Source: Prosopocoilus inquinatus
Lineage: Eukaryota > Arthropoda > Insecta > Coleoptera > Lucanidae
Reading direction: 5' to 3'
Assembly: GCA_036172665.1 (NCBI GenBank)
Contig: CM069874.1
Location: 25,503,946-25,567,945 of the forward strand
Length of the DNA stretch: 64,000 bases
Shown here: piece by piece, positions 34,545 through 46,970 of the stretch
Numbering within the stretch: the stretch's first letter is position 1
Layout of the letters: each line of letters begins with the position of its first letter
The notes under the pieces: generated by a model
Told to the model about the DNA's origin: nothing
The model's input: only the letters and a program-made list of their open reading frames with translations
Databases searched by the model: none
Translations under genes and position numbers: made by a program

Positions 34545-34675
34545 CAGCTCAGATTGCAGTGGGACCCTCAAGCATCCTCTGTATAACGCTATTTCGGCCC
34601 TATTTGGGACCTCATCAGCAGAAGAGTAGCTCGAGAAAGTCCATCGCAATCCGAACGACTCGTCTGATTTTAAAA
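34545..34675 (-). repeat. Hammerhead repeat, copy D (ribozyme module only)
   Basis: Bordered by AGATTGCAGTGGGACC on the left and GTCCATCGCAATCC on the right, matching inverted borders; ribozyme D inside is well preserved. No tail module follows; a different hairpin element begins near 34699. Confidence 0.75.
34567..34635 (-). ncRNA. Hammerhead self-cleaving ribozyme, copy D (intact core)
   Basis: On the minus strand CTGATGA is at 34618-34612, stem II is GGTCC/GGGCC around an AAATA loop, and GAAA is at 34595-34592. Stem III is ATA/TAT with a four-base loop. A17 is at 34582 and stem I pairs CTTCTG (34624-34619) with CAGAGG (34581-34576). The outer helix pairs CTCGAG (34635-34630) with CTTGAG (34572-34567) with one wobble. 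Base changes relative to copy F in stem II and stem III keep pairing, which is support for the fold beyond sequence identity. Confidence 0.88.
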
Positions 34676-34698
34676 CGGTAAGCCCAGCAATAGCAGAG

Positions 34699-34804
34699 TG
34701 CAGTTTAAAGCGCGTCCTTAGGCGGCCAAGGATTTGACCTTATGCTGTGCAAGAAAAAATATAAGGTCAAACCCCTGGCCGCTTGATAGCGCGCTTTAAG
34801 CTAC
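34699..34804. mobile_element. Hairpin MITE
   Basis: GTGCAGTTTAAAGCGCGTCC TTAGGCGGCCAAGGATTTGA CCTTAT pairs with ATAAGGTCAAACCCCTGGCC GCTTGATAGCGCGCTTTAAG CTAC around a 17-nt loop. Confidence 0.82.
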
Positions 34805-34837
34805 ACCTATATGTGTTTAATAAATGGCGAAAAACGT

Positions 34838-35631
34838 ACAAGGTGTGTAAATTAAGTAATGAGACTGGCAACGTAGCGTTCGACCTGGCAACACTCGAAA
34901 CGCGGGACTTGGAGGCGCGACAGGTGATACGCCTTCAATACGAGTTTGAACTCGCTACAGTCATTTGATTGTTCGTAGCAATTTTTTTCGTGAAACAGTT
35001 TTTTCTAGTGCGTTCTAAAAATGAAAACGGTGTACTACCAGACTTGGGCACAGTGCAACGGAAACTTTTGCAAAACGTAAGCAGGCCTACGGAGAAAGTG
35101 TTTTGTCAAGGGACCAAGTTTTTAATCTTCATCTTCAAGAACCAATGAAAATGTCGACAGAATCCGGAATTTTGTGCATTCAGATCGTTGGTTGACAGTC
35201 AGAAGAGTTGAGTTTCTAAAAATAATCATGCGTGTGAGACCAAACATCAAGAACAAATGGGTGTTGCATCACGACGCGCCTTGTCATACAGAAATTTCAA
35301 TAAACGAGTTTTTGGCTAATAAAAAGATTCCTGTGGCTCCTTAGCTTACTTATATGCCTGACCTGAGTTCTTGTAACTTTTTCCTTTTCCCGAGTCTGAA
35401 AAATCACCTGAAGGGAACTCATTTTGGGATACTCAAAAACATTCAAACGGCTGTAACCGCCCAAGTGAAGATTATTCCGAGTTCCTGCACTATTATGATT
35501 GGAAGAACCGTCTCCAGCATTGTGTGGCTTCCCAAGAAAGTTATTTTGAGGGCGACAGTATTGAATTGTAATTCTATTCGAATAAAAAAATTAAAAATCA
35601 GTTTCATTACTTTCTTTATTTGACGTTTCCA
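34838..35631 (+). mobile_element. Mariner element relic (DD34D type), internally deleted
   Basis: Ends read AAGGTGTGTAAATTAAGTAA TGAGACTGG on the left and, reversed, GGAAACGTCAAATAAAGAAA GTAATGAAACTGAT on the right. In between, RIRNFVHSDRWLTVRRVEFL jumps directly from the paired-domain linker to the catalytic core. The core reads RPNIKNKWVLHHDAPCHTE, then MPDLSSCNFFLFPSLKNHLK GTHFG, IQTAV and the QRC-like end. The second Asp is kept; the third catalytic Asp is Asn, and stops and a deleted residue break the frame. Spacing matches DD34D mariner once the missing residue is allowed for. Confidence 0.85.
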
Positions 35632-36131
35632 TATTTAAGACCTTTTTCTATATTTAAGTACACATACAATAAGGTGTTCGGGCTGAAACTTAAAACGAAT
35701 CAATTAAAATTAAGGCAACGCATATTATGTACGAGCGTCGTAATGGCAAATGTGTATTTATTGTTATATTGTAGGAGTAGGTATGTTCTCCTTTTTTTTA
35801 TAATTCGAGTTATTATTCGGGTTACGTACAAATAAAAAAAATATTTTCATGTGTGAAGCTGTTGTTGACTCGGTCACAAGGTGACTGATACATTAATTGC
35901 AGTAGTATTATGTAAAGAATTATGTGATATACTTCTTAACCGTTCTTACCATTTTGAAGACATGTCTACATAGTGTATGAAGGATAAAACTAAATGGACC
36001 TATTTTATATACCTACCGAAATACAGGGTGTAATCAAATTAGTTTCACATATTAATACCGCAAGTTCCTCATCATACAAGAGAATTAATGCTGCAACTAC
36101 CAAAAGTCTAGCTCAAAAATAAAAAAGAGAA

Positions 36132-36187
36132 GAAGTTCTCAAAAAAAAGAGTCACTAGATTAGTGACTCTTTTTTTTTGAGAACTTC
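36132..36187. repeat. Perfect 26-bp inverted repeat
   Basis: GAAGTTCTC, A-run, GAGTCACTA, three bases, TAGTGACTC, T-run, GAGAACTTC (36132-36187). The only asymmetry is the run length of eight A against nine T. Confidence 0.95.
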
Positions 36188-37822
36188 TGGTCGGCCGTGT
36201 ACAAAAACAACGTTATAAAACAAAATTCCAGCAAAATTCAAGGTCAATTGCTTGATCGCATTTTAAAAGCCTTATGGGAACACAATAAAATAGAATCACC
36301 GACCCATTAAAGACGAGACTTCAAATTCACAACCTCTCGGTCGTGGCCCGTGTGTGCATTATTTTTAAAGGAGAACAATTTAAATCTGCTTGCATTGATC
36401 AGAATTAAATCTGTTTCATTAGATAATCGACAATAATTAGATACTGACATCCTCGTCTTTCTAAACCAATAGTACACCTGATTTATAGTGCTAATTTCGC
36501 GTATTAAAATGATTAAAAAAAATATTAGTCGCTTTGTTAATTATTTCCACCAACGAATACGTTTCTTCGTAGTTCGAGTTCGATGACGCTTTATAGTTTT
36601 GGTTCCACAAAATAATAAAAGCGATGACTACATTCAATAACGATTTTCCGAAATGCAGAAACAAAAAACATTCTTAAACATTTTACGCAATAAAGAAATA
36701 ACAATGTAGTTTATTGACGACCAGCAAATAAAGTACACGATGAATACGTATGAATTAGTAAAATAATTTTAGAAAATGGAATTTCTAATTTTTATTTATT
36801 TTTACAGTTTTGTGAGCAGAAAACTATTAACAATTACGTGAAAATTGAGAAAAATTGATTGATTTAATAAGCAACGCGATGGATATTTATAATTCTTTTC
36901 CGTTATGGAATTACATAAGCGAAGATTTTAACCCATTGCCCTTCAGTTCGATGACGCTTTATTGTTTCACGACGTTTTATGATGCGCTTGTAGAAACTGA
37001 TACACGGCCAGTCAGAGGTTTTCAAACAAAAAGTCTCCGGGCTCTGGGGGGGTTTTAATTTCTTTAATTTTTCAACAATAAAATTCATATTTGCAGAAAT
37101 CACTTTCCTAAGTGATAAAGAACTTACAGTTTTAATATGTGAAACTTATTTGATTACACGCTGTATATTCCCATTTAAATCAATGTCAAATTCTTTTTAC
37201 GTTGCTTCACAAAATACTTTTTTCCAAAATAATTTGGAAATGATCTGGACACGATGTATGTGCGGGGTTGTTTTTTTATATTTTGCACCCTACGTAGAGG
37301 TTCTATTTTTAAGAACTAGAGAAAAACTTTAAATACAAAAGTTATAGGGCTTTATGTCTATTACGTTTTAGAGTTATCACATAAAACAAAAGGGCATCGC
37401 AAATTGGAGAAAAAAATACAATTTCTGTTTTTTTTTAGCGGAATATACTGCTATATATATTGCTTGCAAAATAGAAAGATCATCGTTTCCTGATTACAAA
37501 ATATACAGTTTTCTTCTTTTGGTTTTCCCTTTTTGTCAATTATGTTTCCCAATTTCTAGTTTCGGAAATGTCAATTCGTAAGTCAAGTAGGCAAGTCATT
37601 TGACAAATTGAAAAACATTTGACAAAAGGGGAAAACCGCCGTTCGTAATATAACTGAGTTTAAAACATCAGTATATTAACGCTTAAAAAATCAAGACGGC
37701 CTAGAAAGATGCTGATAAAAGTTCTAAATGGCTCTTTTAGTTGAGCAAAATTACATTATGAATTCGAATATTTCAAACCCTACACGATGTTTTAATTATT
37801 TACTTCTAGTGTAAGTATTATA

Positions 37823-39630
37823 CAGGGAGATTCAGGCAACCCAATCATTAAAAATTTACGGACTTCCTCTTTGAATTTCTATTTCATATTTTGCGGTTAC
37901 AAGTTAGCGATAATGATTTATTCAAACATAATATTTCCAATATTCGGGCACTTCCGCTTGTACTGGAAGTTGCTGTCAACTTTCTTATTTTAAATGCAAT
38001 ACCCCATTTTTTATTGCATTTCTGAAATCTTCATGAAATTCTAAAAATATTCTCTGTAACATGTGATACAAGAAAAATTAGCCGTTTTAGAGATATTTCC
38101 ATTTTATAAAAAGGGTTAAAAGTTGCAGCATCTTGTTTATGATGCTGTCATCTTTGTGTAACAAAAGCCATAATTTCAATTTTTGGCCTGTTCATAAGCT
38201 TTCAAGTCATATCTAATTTTACACAAAATCGTTTACGGGCTGGTTGAAAAGTAACTTCAATTCGAACTGATTTCAACTGTCGAAAAGTCATGCTTTTTAA
38301 ATAGAACACCCAGTATTTTTGTATACCATAAGAATCAGAATTAAATGTTCTTTCGAACTGTATTAGCATTCCCTATACCCATCTCTTACCTTTCTCTTTC
38401 TATTTATGATTCTCTCTTTGACACATCAATTTTTTCACTTTTCAGTATTATTCCTGAATAGTGTGCTATGAAAATTTAAAAAATTGAGGTTTTTTAAATT
38501 AATTTCTGACTGTAATTTCAATTTCATTTTAAAAACCTACAAATAATATTTAAATACACATCTATCATCTGAACTTTTTGTTTACATATGCTGCATGTAT
38601 TAGAACCCTTGGTATGACTATTTACACATATACAAGGAGAAATTTACACTTACAATACAAAATTTTATGAAAACTAATAAATAAATCAGAAATATTAAAA
38701 ATAATACACAAATTGTTTATTATAATATTGGCTCTAAGTTATCCTCTGCTATTATTTATTAGTAATAACTTTCTACTGTATCTAAGTAATAACACATTTT
38801 CCTCGATATAACAACTTTTTTTATTAACTTCTTGAATTGTCGATTTTTTTTATCATCAAATACATTTAATATGTCTGTGTTTGATTATTCATTTTTTGGT
38901 TCTTCGTAGCGATTAAATTGTTTTTTTTATTCCTACTAAACGGATGATTTCAAAAATTATAATTTATCTAGTTTTCATAGTCCAATATTTAAACATAATA
39001 CCGAAAAGTGGAAAAAAATTACGTGCTAAAAATAAATCATCGATAACGAGTGAACTATAAGAGATAGGTATAGGGAATGCTAATACAGAATGAAAGAACA
39101 TCCTGAGTCACGTGGTATAAAAATATACTAGGCGTTCCATTTAAGAAACATGACTTTTCGACAGTTGAAATCAGTTCGAATAGAAGTTACTTTTCAACCA
39201 GCATGTAAGTAAGCAAGTGCAAAATTGGACATGATCTGAAAGAATGTTACTGTAGCCTACCACAGGCCAAAAATGGGCATCATGGTTTTTGATGCACAAA
39301 GATGGTAGTATCATAACCAAGGTTTTGCAAGTCTGAGTTATTTTTAAAGAATGAAAATATCTCGGAAACGGTTAATTTTTCTTGTATCACGTGTTGCACA
39401 AAATATTTTTAGAATGTTATGAAGATTTCAAAAAAGCATTAAAAATTGGGGTATTCCATTTAAAATAAGAAAGTTGACAGCAACTTCCGGTACAAGCGGA
39501 AGTGTCCGAAATTTGAAAATATTATATTTTGATAGATCCATATCGTTAACTTATAACTGCAAAATATGAAACAGAGATTCAAAGGAAAAGTCCGTAAACT
39601 TTTAATGAAAGGTTTGCCTGAATCTCCCTG
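37823..39630. mobile_element. Large fold-back element, family 2
   Basis: Ends CAGGGAGATTCAGGCAA / TTGCCTGAATCTCCCTG with TA on both sides; arms of about 580 bp. Each arm contains CTTCCGcTTGTAC(t/c)GGAAGTTGC, TCTTATTTTAAATG, TGTAACA.GTGATACAAGAA, ATTTTTGGCCTGT, TTTCAACTGTCGAAAAGTCA and GTATTAGCATTCCCTATACC. The AT-rich centre (38400-39055) has no supported ORF. Confidence 0.9.
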
Positions 39631-42330
39631 TATAAAACGTTTGTGATTCTGAAAATTTCGGTGGTAACCTTGATTTGTGTATGCCTGAAAAATTACGAAA
39701 TTTCGTTACTTTCCGCACTCCTAGTGAATAAATTCAACGATCTAATTAACTGTAAAAACAAACGACCGCAGGTTTACGAAATCGAACATATTACCAAATA
39801 CTTCACGCATAAATTTAATCGCGTAGAGTAGATTCTTTAAATAATTTAGATTTGCTAAAATCTACAGAATTTCTCAGTTTATTTTATTGTTTGATGTTCC
39901 TTTTGTTTATGAGTCAGATTTCTGCATTAACACTTTTATTAATAAAGTGGGCAAATATGGAATACCCATTCTTTGGGCCGTCATAAATTCTGAACTAAGA
40001 TACTAAATACTGAAATATTTTAATTAAAAGTATGTTTATGTTGTTTTCTAGCGGTTGCATATAATAAATTTAAGAAGTATATATTTTTTTTGGGAAAATT
40101 AATATGTGTAATATGGAATAGGAATAGTCAGTTTGGGTAATATGAAATAAGGAAAAATGCAAATAGCTGTTGTACAGATTTACGCTATAACAAACTTATC
40201 TTGGTGTAAAAAGCACTCTTATTTATAAAAGAACGTCAAAATATGTTTTCCGGGTACCGCGCGAAAACTTCCAAAACGGTAAATTCAGAAATTCATGTAC
40301 TGTAAAATTATTCAATCTTATCAGCTAGGAACCTCTATAGTAGTGACCTATAATACCGAAACTCATATTAATACCAGAGTCGTTTAACAGATGGCGCCTC
40401 TTATTTCAAAAATACCGGGTATTCCATTTAGCCGATCTATTCGACGACAAGATGATATCAAAAATAAAGTTACGAATTATTATTATTTTTTCCTGTACGA
40501 ATTGAAGTATTCTAAAAAAGTGAAATACTTTAACATCATGCAATAGAACCAACAGCAGGTTAAAAACCCACTTCCAATTTTCTTCAAATTAAAAATTTTA
40601 CTATTCAATAAAATATCGAGAATCAAATGTTATAGTTTCCGTTCACTCTAGTATAGGCCATGTTTTCTTTTTGTTGAGTTACCTGCATGCTGAATGTGAG
40701 TTATTAGATGTCAAAGTTTCGCTTGATGATGAATGATGAAGTGTTCTATTTTCTAATAATAAACAGCTGGTTCGCACTGAGAAAAATAAGGGTCATTTTC
40801 CTTTAAAAACCGACTCAACGCATTAAACTGATTTTTCTCAGCGTACTGGTGCAAAATTAAGAGTTTAGAACGGTTTTTCTTATGTGTATCACTGAGGAAC
40901 ATCATTCTCATACTGTTAATTTTGCAGATCAGGGGCCTTATTCTCAAATCAGCAAATGTGCATGTCGAATGCGACATTGCTAAAATGTCCACTAAAGGTA
41001 ATTCTCAAATGTCGCGTACGACAAATTTTCTACATTTTTAGTAGAGATATTGTAGAGTGGTCAAAAACCACTCTACATTTAACATGTCGTGTACGACACG
41101 AACAGAACGAGGTTATGTAAATTTTATTTCGCAAGTGTATTGAAGTGGTTATTGATTTCGTGCATTAAATTACGGCAGAAGAATTATTTATTATTCAAAA
41201 TTTAGAAGAAAATGAAGGAGTAATGATGTATTTCATATGTCTTTTGTGAATTTTCCACTTAAAATTGCTACATTATTCTCAACCTGCACTAAATTACTTA
41301 ACAATTCTTTCTGTCGCGCATTACAATATTTTTTTTTTATTTGTTTCCATAATTTGTTGTCTGAATGCACGAGGGAGCCCTCTACTGCACGATACTGATA
41401 AACAAAAAATATGGTGGTAAATTTCAGATTTGCCAACTTAAATAATATGAAATATGCGGCCGAATGCTATTCAATTGAACTAATGTACAACGTTGTCAAA
41501 TCGCTTCGTCGACAATCGGAGCCGTGTACGACATTCATTTCGAATAGTGTTTGAGAATACAGAAATCAAAACTTGTGCGACTTTAGTCTTCGACAATTGT
41601 CGATTTCTAGTGTCACCACTCGACATTTGAGAATAGTCTCCCAGTACGCTGAGTAATTTTTTAACATGAATCCAAATAAATCATTCGTACATTTTTCTCA
41701 GTGCGTTTGTTGCACTAGTGTGCACTAGAGACGCGCAGTTCGTGAACGAACTAGTTTATTGAACCTATTCCCTATGATGAACTAAATTCTTATTTACCTC
41801 GCGAGTAGTTAAGGTCGTTTACTCGAACTAACTTAATTCGCTCTTGTTCGCACCCTGCCGGAGACATGAGTAAATTGGTCATCTGTTTGCTTCCGAGCGT
41901 CGAGCCCGTGAATCATTTTATTGGTATACGACGATGGTTGATGTGACAGTCATTATTATGACACAAATTCGGATTTTCACAACAGTTCAAAAATGGAGTG
42001 AAGTGTGAAATCATTTTAAAATGGACAAAAACGAGTTTGTAAAAACTAAGTACTTATGCTGGTTCTACACTTTCCGAGAACATTTCGTATTTGTAATAAT
42101 CTCAGTTTTTGCAAATTGTAAAATATGAAAGCCCAAACTTATACGATTGTACCGATTAAAGGCAAACGTATCGGCTTGTGTCTTTCTACGCAACTTTCTA
42201 TCCAACGAACGGATGACATGAAATATTTATTTAGACCCAATTATACTTCTTTACAGAATTACTACAGATCAGCGAAACATTATGTTACGAAGAGTTTAAT
42301 TTTAGTTACGTGTTGAAGATGAGCAATATA
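39631..42330. other. Intergenic region
   Basis: Only the MITE-like element at 40932 is recognised. A 63-codon open frame at 42125-42316 has no known family. Confidence 0.5.
40932..41643. mobile_element. MITE-like element with TTCTCAAA ends
   Basis: GGGGCCTTATTCTCAAATC at the left; CGACATTTGAGAATAGTCTC CC at the right. Internal repeats of ATTCTCAAATGTCG, ACGACA and a hairpin AGAGTGG..CCACTCT near 41052-41087. Confidence 0.65.
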
Positions 42331-43418
42331 CCGGGTGTCCCGCGTCATGTGCTCACCCTTCTAGAATCTTTATTTATTAATCGATTAACCTGAATTTTGG
42401 AGATAATAAACTAAACAAAAAATGGAATTTTCCGACATACTGATAGTCGTCATAGGACTTTCGGTTTCGCCGGAAGTGATATCAACTTTCTTATTTTAAA
42501 TGGAACACCCTATATATTTTTATATATTTGAAATCTACGGTGCATTACGAGTCCGAATACGTATCAATTGTTAATTTTGGTTTCCATGCAAACGAAAAAA
42601 AAACTTTTTTATTTTTCAATCTAGAAAGCTATGAATCACATTTTTTCGATCCAATGCGAACAAGTGTTTCGAGAAAATCACTCCTTTGATGGTACTTTGA
42701 TTTTTAACATTTTTACAGTATTTGAAATTTTCATTAGGTCTTAACTGATTTTTTTCGATAGAACCTCATATGTTTCTTAGCTTACTTCAACAGAATCTTT
42801 TCTTTTGCGTACGCTGATACCAAATAGGTCATATTTTCTTTGATAGTAATTTAAAATAGAGTATGTCTTATTGAAATTTTACACTCCCTTTATTTCAAAT
42901 GACTTTCAAAGAAAATATGACGTATTTGGTATCAGCGTACTCAGAAAGAAATGTTCTGTTGAACTAAGCTAAGAAACATATGAGGTTCTATCGAAAAAAA
43001 TGAGTTAAGAGCTAATGAAAATTTCAAATACTGTAAAAATGTTAAAAATCAAAATATCCTCAAAGGAGTGATTTTTTCGAAACACTTGATCGCAATAGAT
43101 CGAAAAACTTCGATTCATAGCTTTCCAGATTGAAAAATAAAAAAGTATTTTTTTCGTTGTCATGGAAACCATAATTAACAATTGATACGTATTTGGACTC
43201 GTAATGATCCGTAGATTTTAAATATGTAAAAATATATAGGGTGTTCCATTTAAAATAAGAAAGTTGATATCACTTCCGGCGAAACCGGAAGTCCTATGAC
43301 GACTATCAGTATGTCGAAAAATTCCATTTATTGTTTAGTTTATCGTCTCCAAAATTCAGGTTAATCGATTAATAAATAATGATTCTAGAAAGGTGAGCAC
43401 ATGGCGCAGGACACCCGG
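42331..43418. mobile_element. Fold-back element, family 1, copy 2
   Basis: Same structure and sequence as the copy at 24705, with complete ends CCGGGTGTCCCGCGTCATG and CATGGCGCAGGACACCCGG, flanked by TATA on both sides. Arms of about 500 bp are similar to each other and to copy 1, so the family moved within a measurable past. Confidence 0.93.
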
Positions 43419-45774
43419 TATAAATAAATCTGAAATGAAAATATTGAAAATTGATGAGATAAACATAAAATATAAATGTATGTCCCTGTCCTGAACATCT
43501 AACTACTACATCGAACTAAAAAAGTCGTGTTCCTCGCGAACCTAGTGAAAATTCAAAGAAGTTCTGATGCATAAGATAAATTGAGTAAAGAACAAACAAG
43601 GCAAAACTATGTGCATGGGTGCATGCAAAAGATAAGAAACCACCAAGAGATAACACTGTTTTGCTTTCTCTTCAAAGAAAAATCTGATGATGGTTTGCAT
43701 AGTGACCTCCCAAAAGATTAGCTATTGCCTTTATCACGGAAGCGACGTCTTCAGCATAGATGAGCTAATGGATTAACTATTCAATTTCGCACTGATACAT
43801 TCGCGAATGCTATGTTATTGAACTGAAGTCACGCATCTAGCGTGTCAATATTTATCTGTCCAAAGAAAAGTTAGCAAATGACGTCGCAAAATGGCTGTCA
43901 AAAACGATAATTTAGTGTGCTAGTGCTAGATGAGCGTTGATGTGTGGCATCCGTATGTTCAGGCGGCTTGATTTGTGGTTTTTAGATAAATCTTGAGATA
44001 ACACTGTTAAGCCATCATAAACAACAGCCGATGTCCAAAGTGAGAGCTTTCGAATTAGTTCAGTTAACTGGTATTTAATTACAGTGTGGACTGGGTGCAG
44101 TTTGATATGTATTTGTTACTGTTTTTATTTTCCAAATTGAAGACTGGGTATGTTATTATTTTTTTTTTAATCAATATGAAACGTTTTTGCTTCTAGTTTT
44201 TACGTGACTTGCATAGCTATTTGCAAAGTGGCAGGTAATTAGTCCTCTGCAAGGCAAATTAGTTACTTACTATTGCCTTTCATTTCTTATTTGCCAATGA
44301 GATTAGCGCTCTCTCGGTTTTGAACTATGGTTACGTAGCGGTGTGTATTTTGAAAGAAAGACCACAAACACCATTTGAAATGTGCGTGCTAATTATACTA
44401 ATTTAATTTTTATATAATGTAGAATTTTGGCAGGGAATTATTCATTTAGGTATTTATAGACTTGTCGGTATTCTATTACCGCCCATTTACTAACGAATTT
44501 GTACTTGTATTAACCCTAGCTTTAAAAATGCAAGAAGGTTTTATATTTTTTGAAATTATCATCACTTTCCGTTGTTGCTTTCTTATTTGATTCTGCTCTT
44601 AGTGTTTATGTCGTTATCACTCGATCTTTCTGTCTTCTATTTGCACCATGCGAAATTCGTGGTACTGTTCATTGAAGAAGTTATGACCATAATGAATTTG
44701 TTCAATTGGTTCATTGTCCACTATTGGTTTACAGCACATTCGCGATTCTTGCGTCACGAGCTTTGTTTTCTCAGTCAAGATAGACTTCATTCTTCTGCTA
44801 ATTAGAGAGTACATATACCTCTTAATTCATGCTCACGGCCATCTTTCGTCTTTGTTGTACACTATTTCTACTTCTTATTTTGGATCGATTACAGATCTGC
44901 ATTGCGGTCCACTTTTATTATTATCTTATCTGTGTTAAGTTGGATTAAGATCTTTCTTTTTTCCGTCATCTCACCTTCAAGTAGATCATTTTTTTTCATG
45001 TTGTCATTTTAATTCCGTTTTGCGTAGTGGTAATAATATTTCAGGACACTTTTAGCAAGAATTAATGTACTCTAAACTATGTATGTATGTTTATGTATTA
45101 CTTGTTCAACAAGTTCGTGCTGAATTGTACCAGAATGTTGCATTAGATATTGAAACGATAGAAAATTTTAAAAACAGGAAGTTATGAAGTTGTGATGATA
45201 CTGTTGCATTACCAACCAATTAAAGAGCTGGTAATTTTGACCTTGAATAAAATACTAACCAATATCATTATTTGATGAAGCTTGATATGCGATAACTGTA
45301 CAAGACGTTCACTAGAATTATCAAAATATAAATATTCACGCAAAGAACTTTAGGACTACTATAATTTTGAATGGGCACCGCAACCAAGTTAATTTGGAGC
45401 GACCAAAATTCTGCACAGAAAAGACATTGTGTTCGATCAAGGTAACACTAAACTTCATGGTATTACAAAATAAAACAAATTGTGCACATGTAAGTTGATT
45501 TTTCCATCCGATTACTATTTGTGCTGATCCTTTCAAAATGGTAAAATATTTAATGATTTGCCAGCAGAAGAAAGAAGAATACCATATATGTAGATATTTC
45601 CTGTTAACCAAACTCGCCTGATTCTTGACAGATGAAATCTTAAAGATTTTATTTTACCAACTAATTTCAGATTGCCAGTTGTAGGACTTTAAAAAATGGT
45701 GGATATAAGATAACCCAGAATCCTCTAAATAAAATTAAGTTTAATTTGTTATTTAAAATATTATTTAGAAATGC
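43419..45774. other. No gene seen
   Basis: Somewhat less AT-rich in places but no protein family, exon pair or repeat recognised; short frames at 44572-44938 overlap on both strands and look fortuitous. Confidence 0.45.
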
Positions 45775-45905
45775 AACAAATTTGTTGCAAATCAGATTCG
45801 TGAATCCGGGCATCCCCTGAAGAGCTGTGTCGGGCCTGTTTGGGACCGCCTCAGCAAAAGAGTAGCTCGAGAACTCCGCTGTAATCAAACGGATCTGTGT
45901 CCTAG
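45775..45905 (-). repeat. Hammerhead repeat, copy E (ribozyme module only)
   Basis: Bordered by CAAATTTGTTGCAAATC on the left and CCGCTGTAATCAAACGG on the right; decayed ribozyme inside; no tail module adjacent. Confidence 0.65.
45797..45885 (-). ncRNA. Decayed hammerhead ribozyme, copy E
   Basis: Stem II flanks (GGTCCC / GGCCC) and the 5' CTCGAGCTACTCTT arm are kept. The core now reads CTGAGGC and the GAAA is GACA, so cleavage is not expected. Flanked on the left by TTTGTTGCAAATC, the family border. Confidence 0.65.
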
Positions 45906-46542
45906 TTATCCAGGAATTTAGTTCACATGTTGACTGACAACTAATTTATTGCATTTGTAAATTTTCAAATTCACTGCAATGGCGTGATCTGGTCGTTTCG
46001 TGCGGGATGACATTTTAGGTAACAAACTAATAAAATTTTCTATAAAAAATTGCACGATGGACCAAACTGTAGTTAAAATCGGATGCAAATTCATTTGTTA
46101 TAAGCCAAAATAGTTTTTTGAAGCAGATTATAATCTGAAATAAAATGCTTTGCATTTTGAAAGATTGGGATAATTCAGCTGTTCCCAAACTTTTTTAATC
46201 ATCGACCCGATATAAAGAACAAATTAAATTCAAGCATCCGAGCCATGTCCACGCATTTTCGGAACATTGTGCGTATAGTTTTAATGAAATTTTCGGAATA
46301 TAACAAAACTTAGGTTCATTAAATAAAGTTTTATTACATTCCGAAAATTGTATGTCATTTTTTTAGTCATTTGATTTTCTTTATTTTGTTTGTGTGCTTG
46401 GAATATCTTTGGAATTTCCTGCTCACAAAGAAACTATAAAGTTTACAAAAAAAAAAATTGTTGCAAATCTTTTTTTTTTAATTACTATTGTATCGCATTT
46501 GCGAATCTCCTTCGACAAGTCATTTTGGTTTGCTGTAGAACT

Positions 46543-46609
46543 CTCGAGATACACTTCTGCTGATGAAGTCCCAAATAGGGCTGAAACAGCTGTACAGAGG
46601 ATGCTCGAG
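46543..46609 (+). ncRNA. Hammerhead self-cleaving ribozyme, copy F (intact core)
   Basis: The core CTGATGA (46560-46566) is followed by stem II AGTCC/GGGCT closed by an AAATA-containing loop (46567-46582), then GAAA (46583-46586). A very short stem III follows (ACAG/CTGT, 46586-46593). A17 at 46594 is the predicted cleavage residue (GUA triplet). Stem I pairs CTTCTG (46554-46559) with CAGAGG (46595-46600); after an internal loop it pairs CTCGAG (46543-46548) with CTCGAG (46604-46609). All invariant hammerhead positions are present. Short stem III and an internal loop in stem I match the type I hammerheads known from schistosome and newt repeats and from Penelope-like elements. Cleavage is a prediction. 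With a stem III this short, activity may need a dimeric transcript. Confidence 0.88.
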
Positions 46610-46772
46610 GGATCCACTGCAATCAAAAACGGTTTGCAACAATTTTTTTTTAATTCATCATCATTATCTTTTAACGGCAAGCATGACCGCCTTGTATATG
46701 ATGACTTATTATTTAGCAAACCGGCTTCGGTTTGTTAATCCTAATGCAATATCAAGTCAAGAAGCGATCGTA

Positions 46773-46970
46773 CACGGAAAAAAATATGTAGTAAAAAGTA
46801 CTACAATATGTAGTAAAATAGGGGGCAGCTACAAATTGTAGAAAATTTTCACGTAATTGTAGTAAATTTCACGAATTAAAAATGAGCTTGTAGTAAAATG
46901 TGCGACAATTGTGAGAAAATTTGCTACAGTTTGTAGCTATCCCCTATCTTACTACATTTTTTTCCCTGTG
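46773..46970. mobile_element. MITE inserted in hammerhead repeat copy F
   Basis: A 198-bp insert with inverted ends CACGGAAAAAAA / TTTTTTTCCCTGTG and inner inverted GTAGTAAaaT and GGGGgCAGCTACAAattGTAG motifs. It interrupts the tail module exactly between GATCG and GGATGTCGCT, duplicating TA (46771-46772 and 46971-46972). The empty site is visible in the intact tail copies, for example as CATCCTACGATCGC on the other strand at 24167. Confidence 0.88.
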
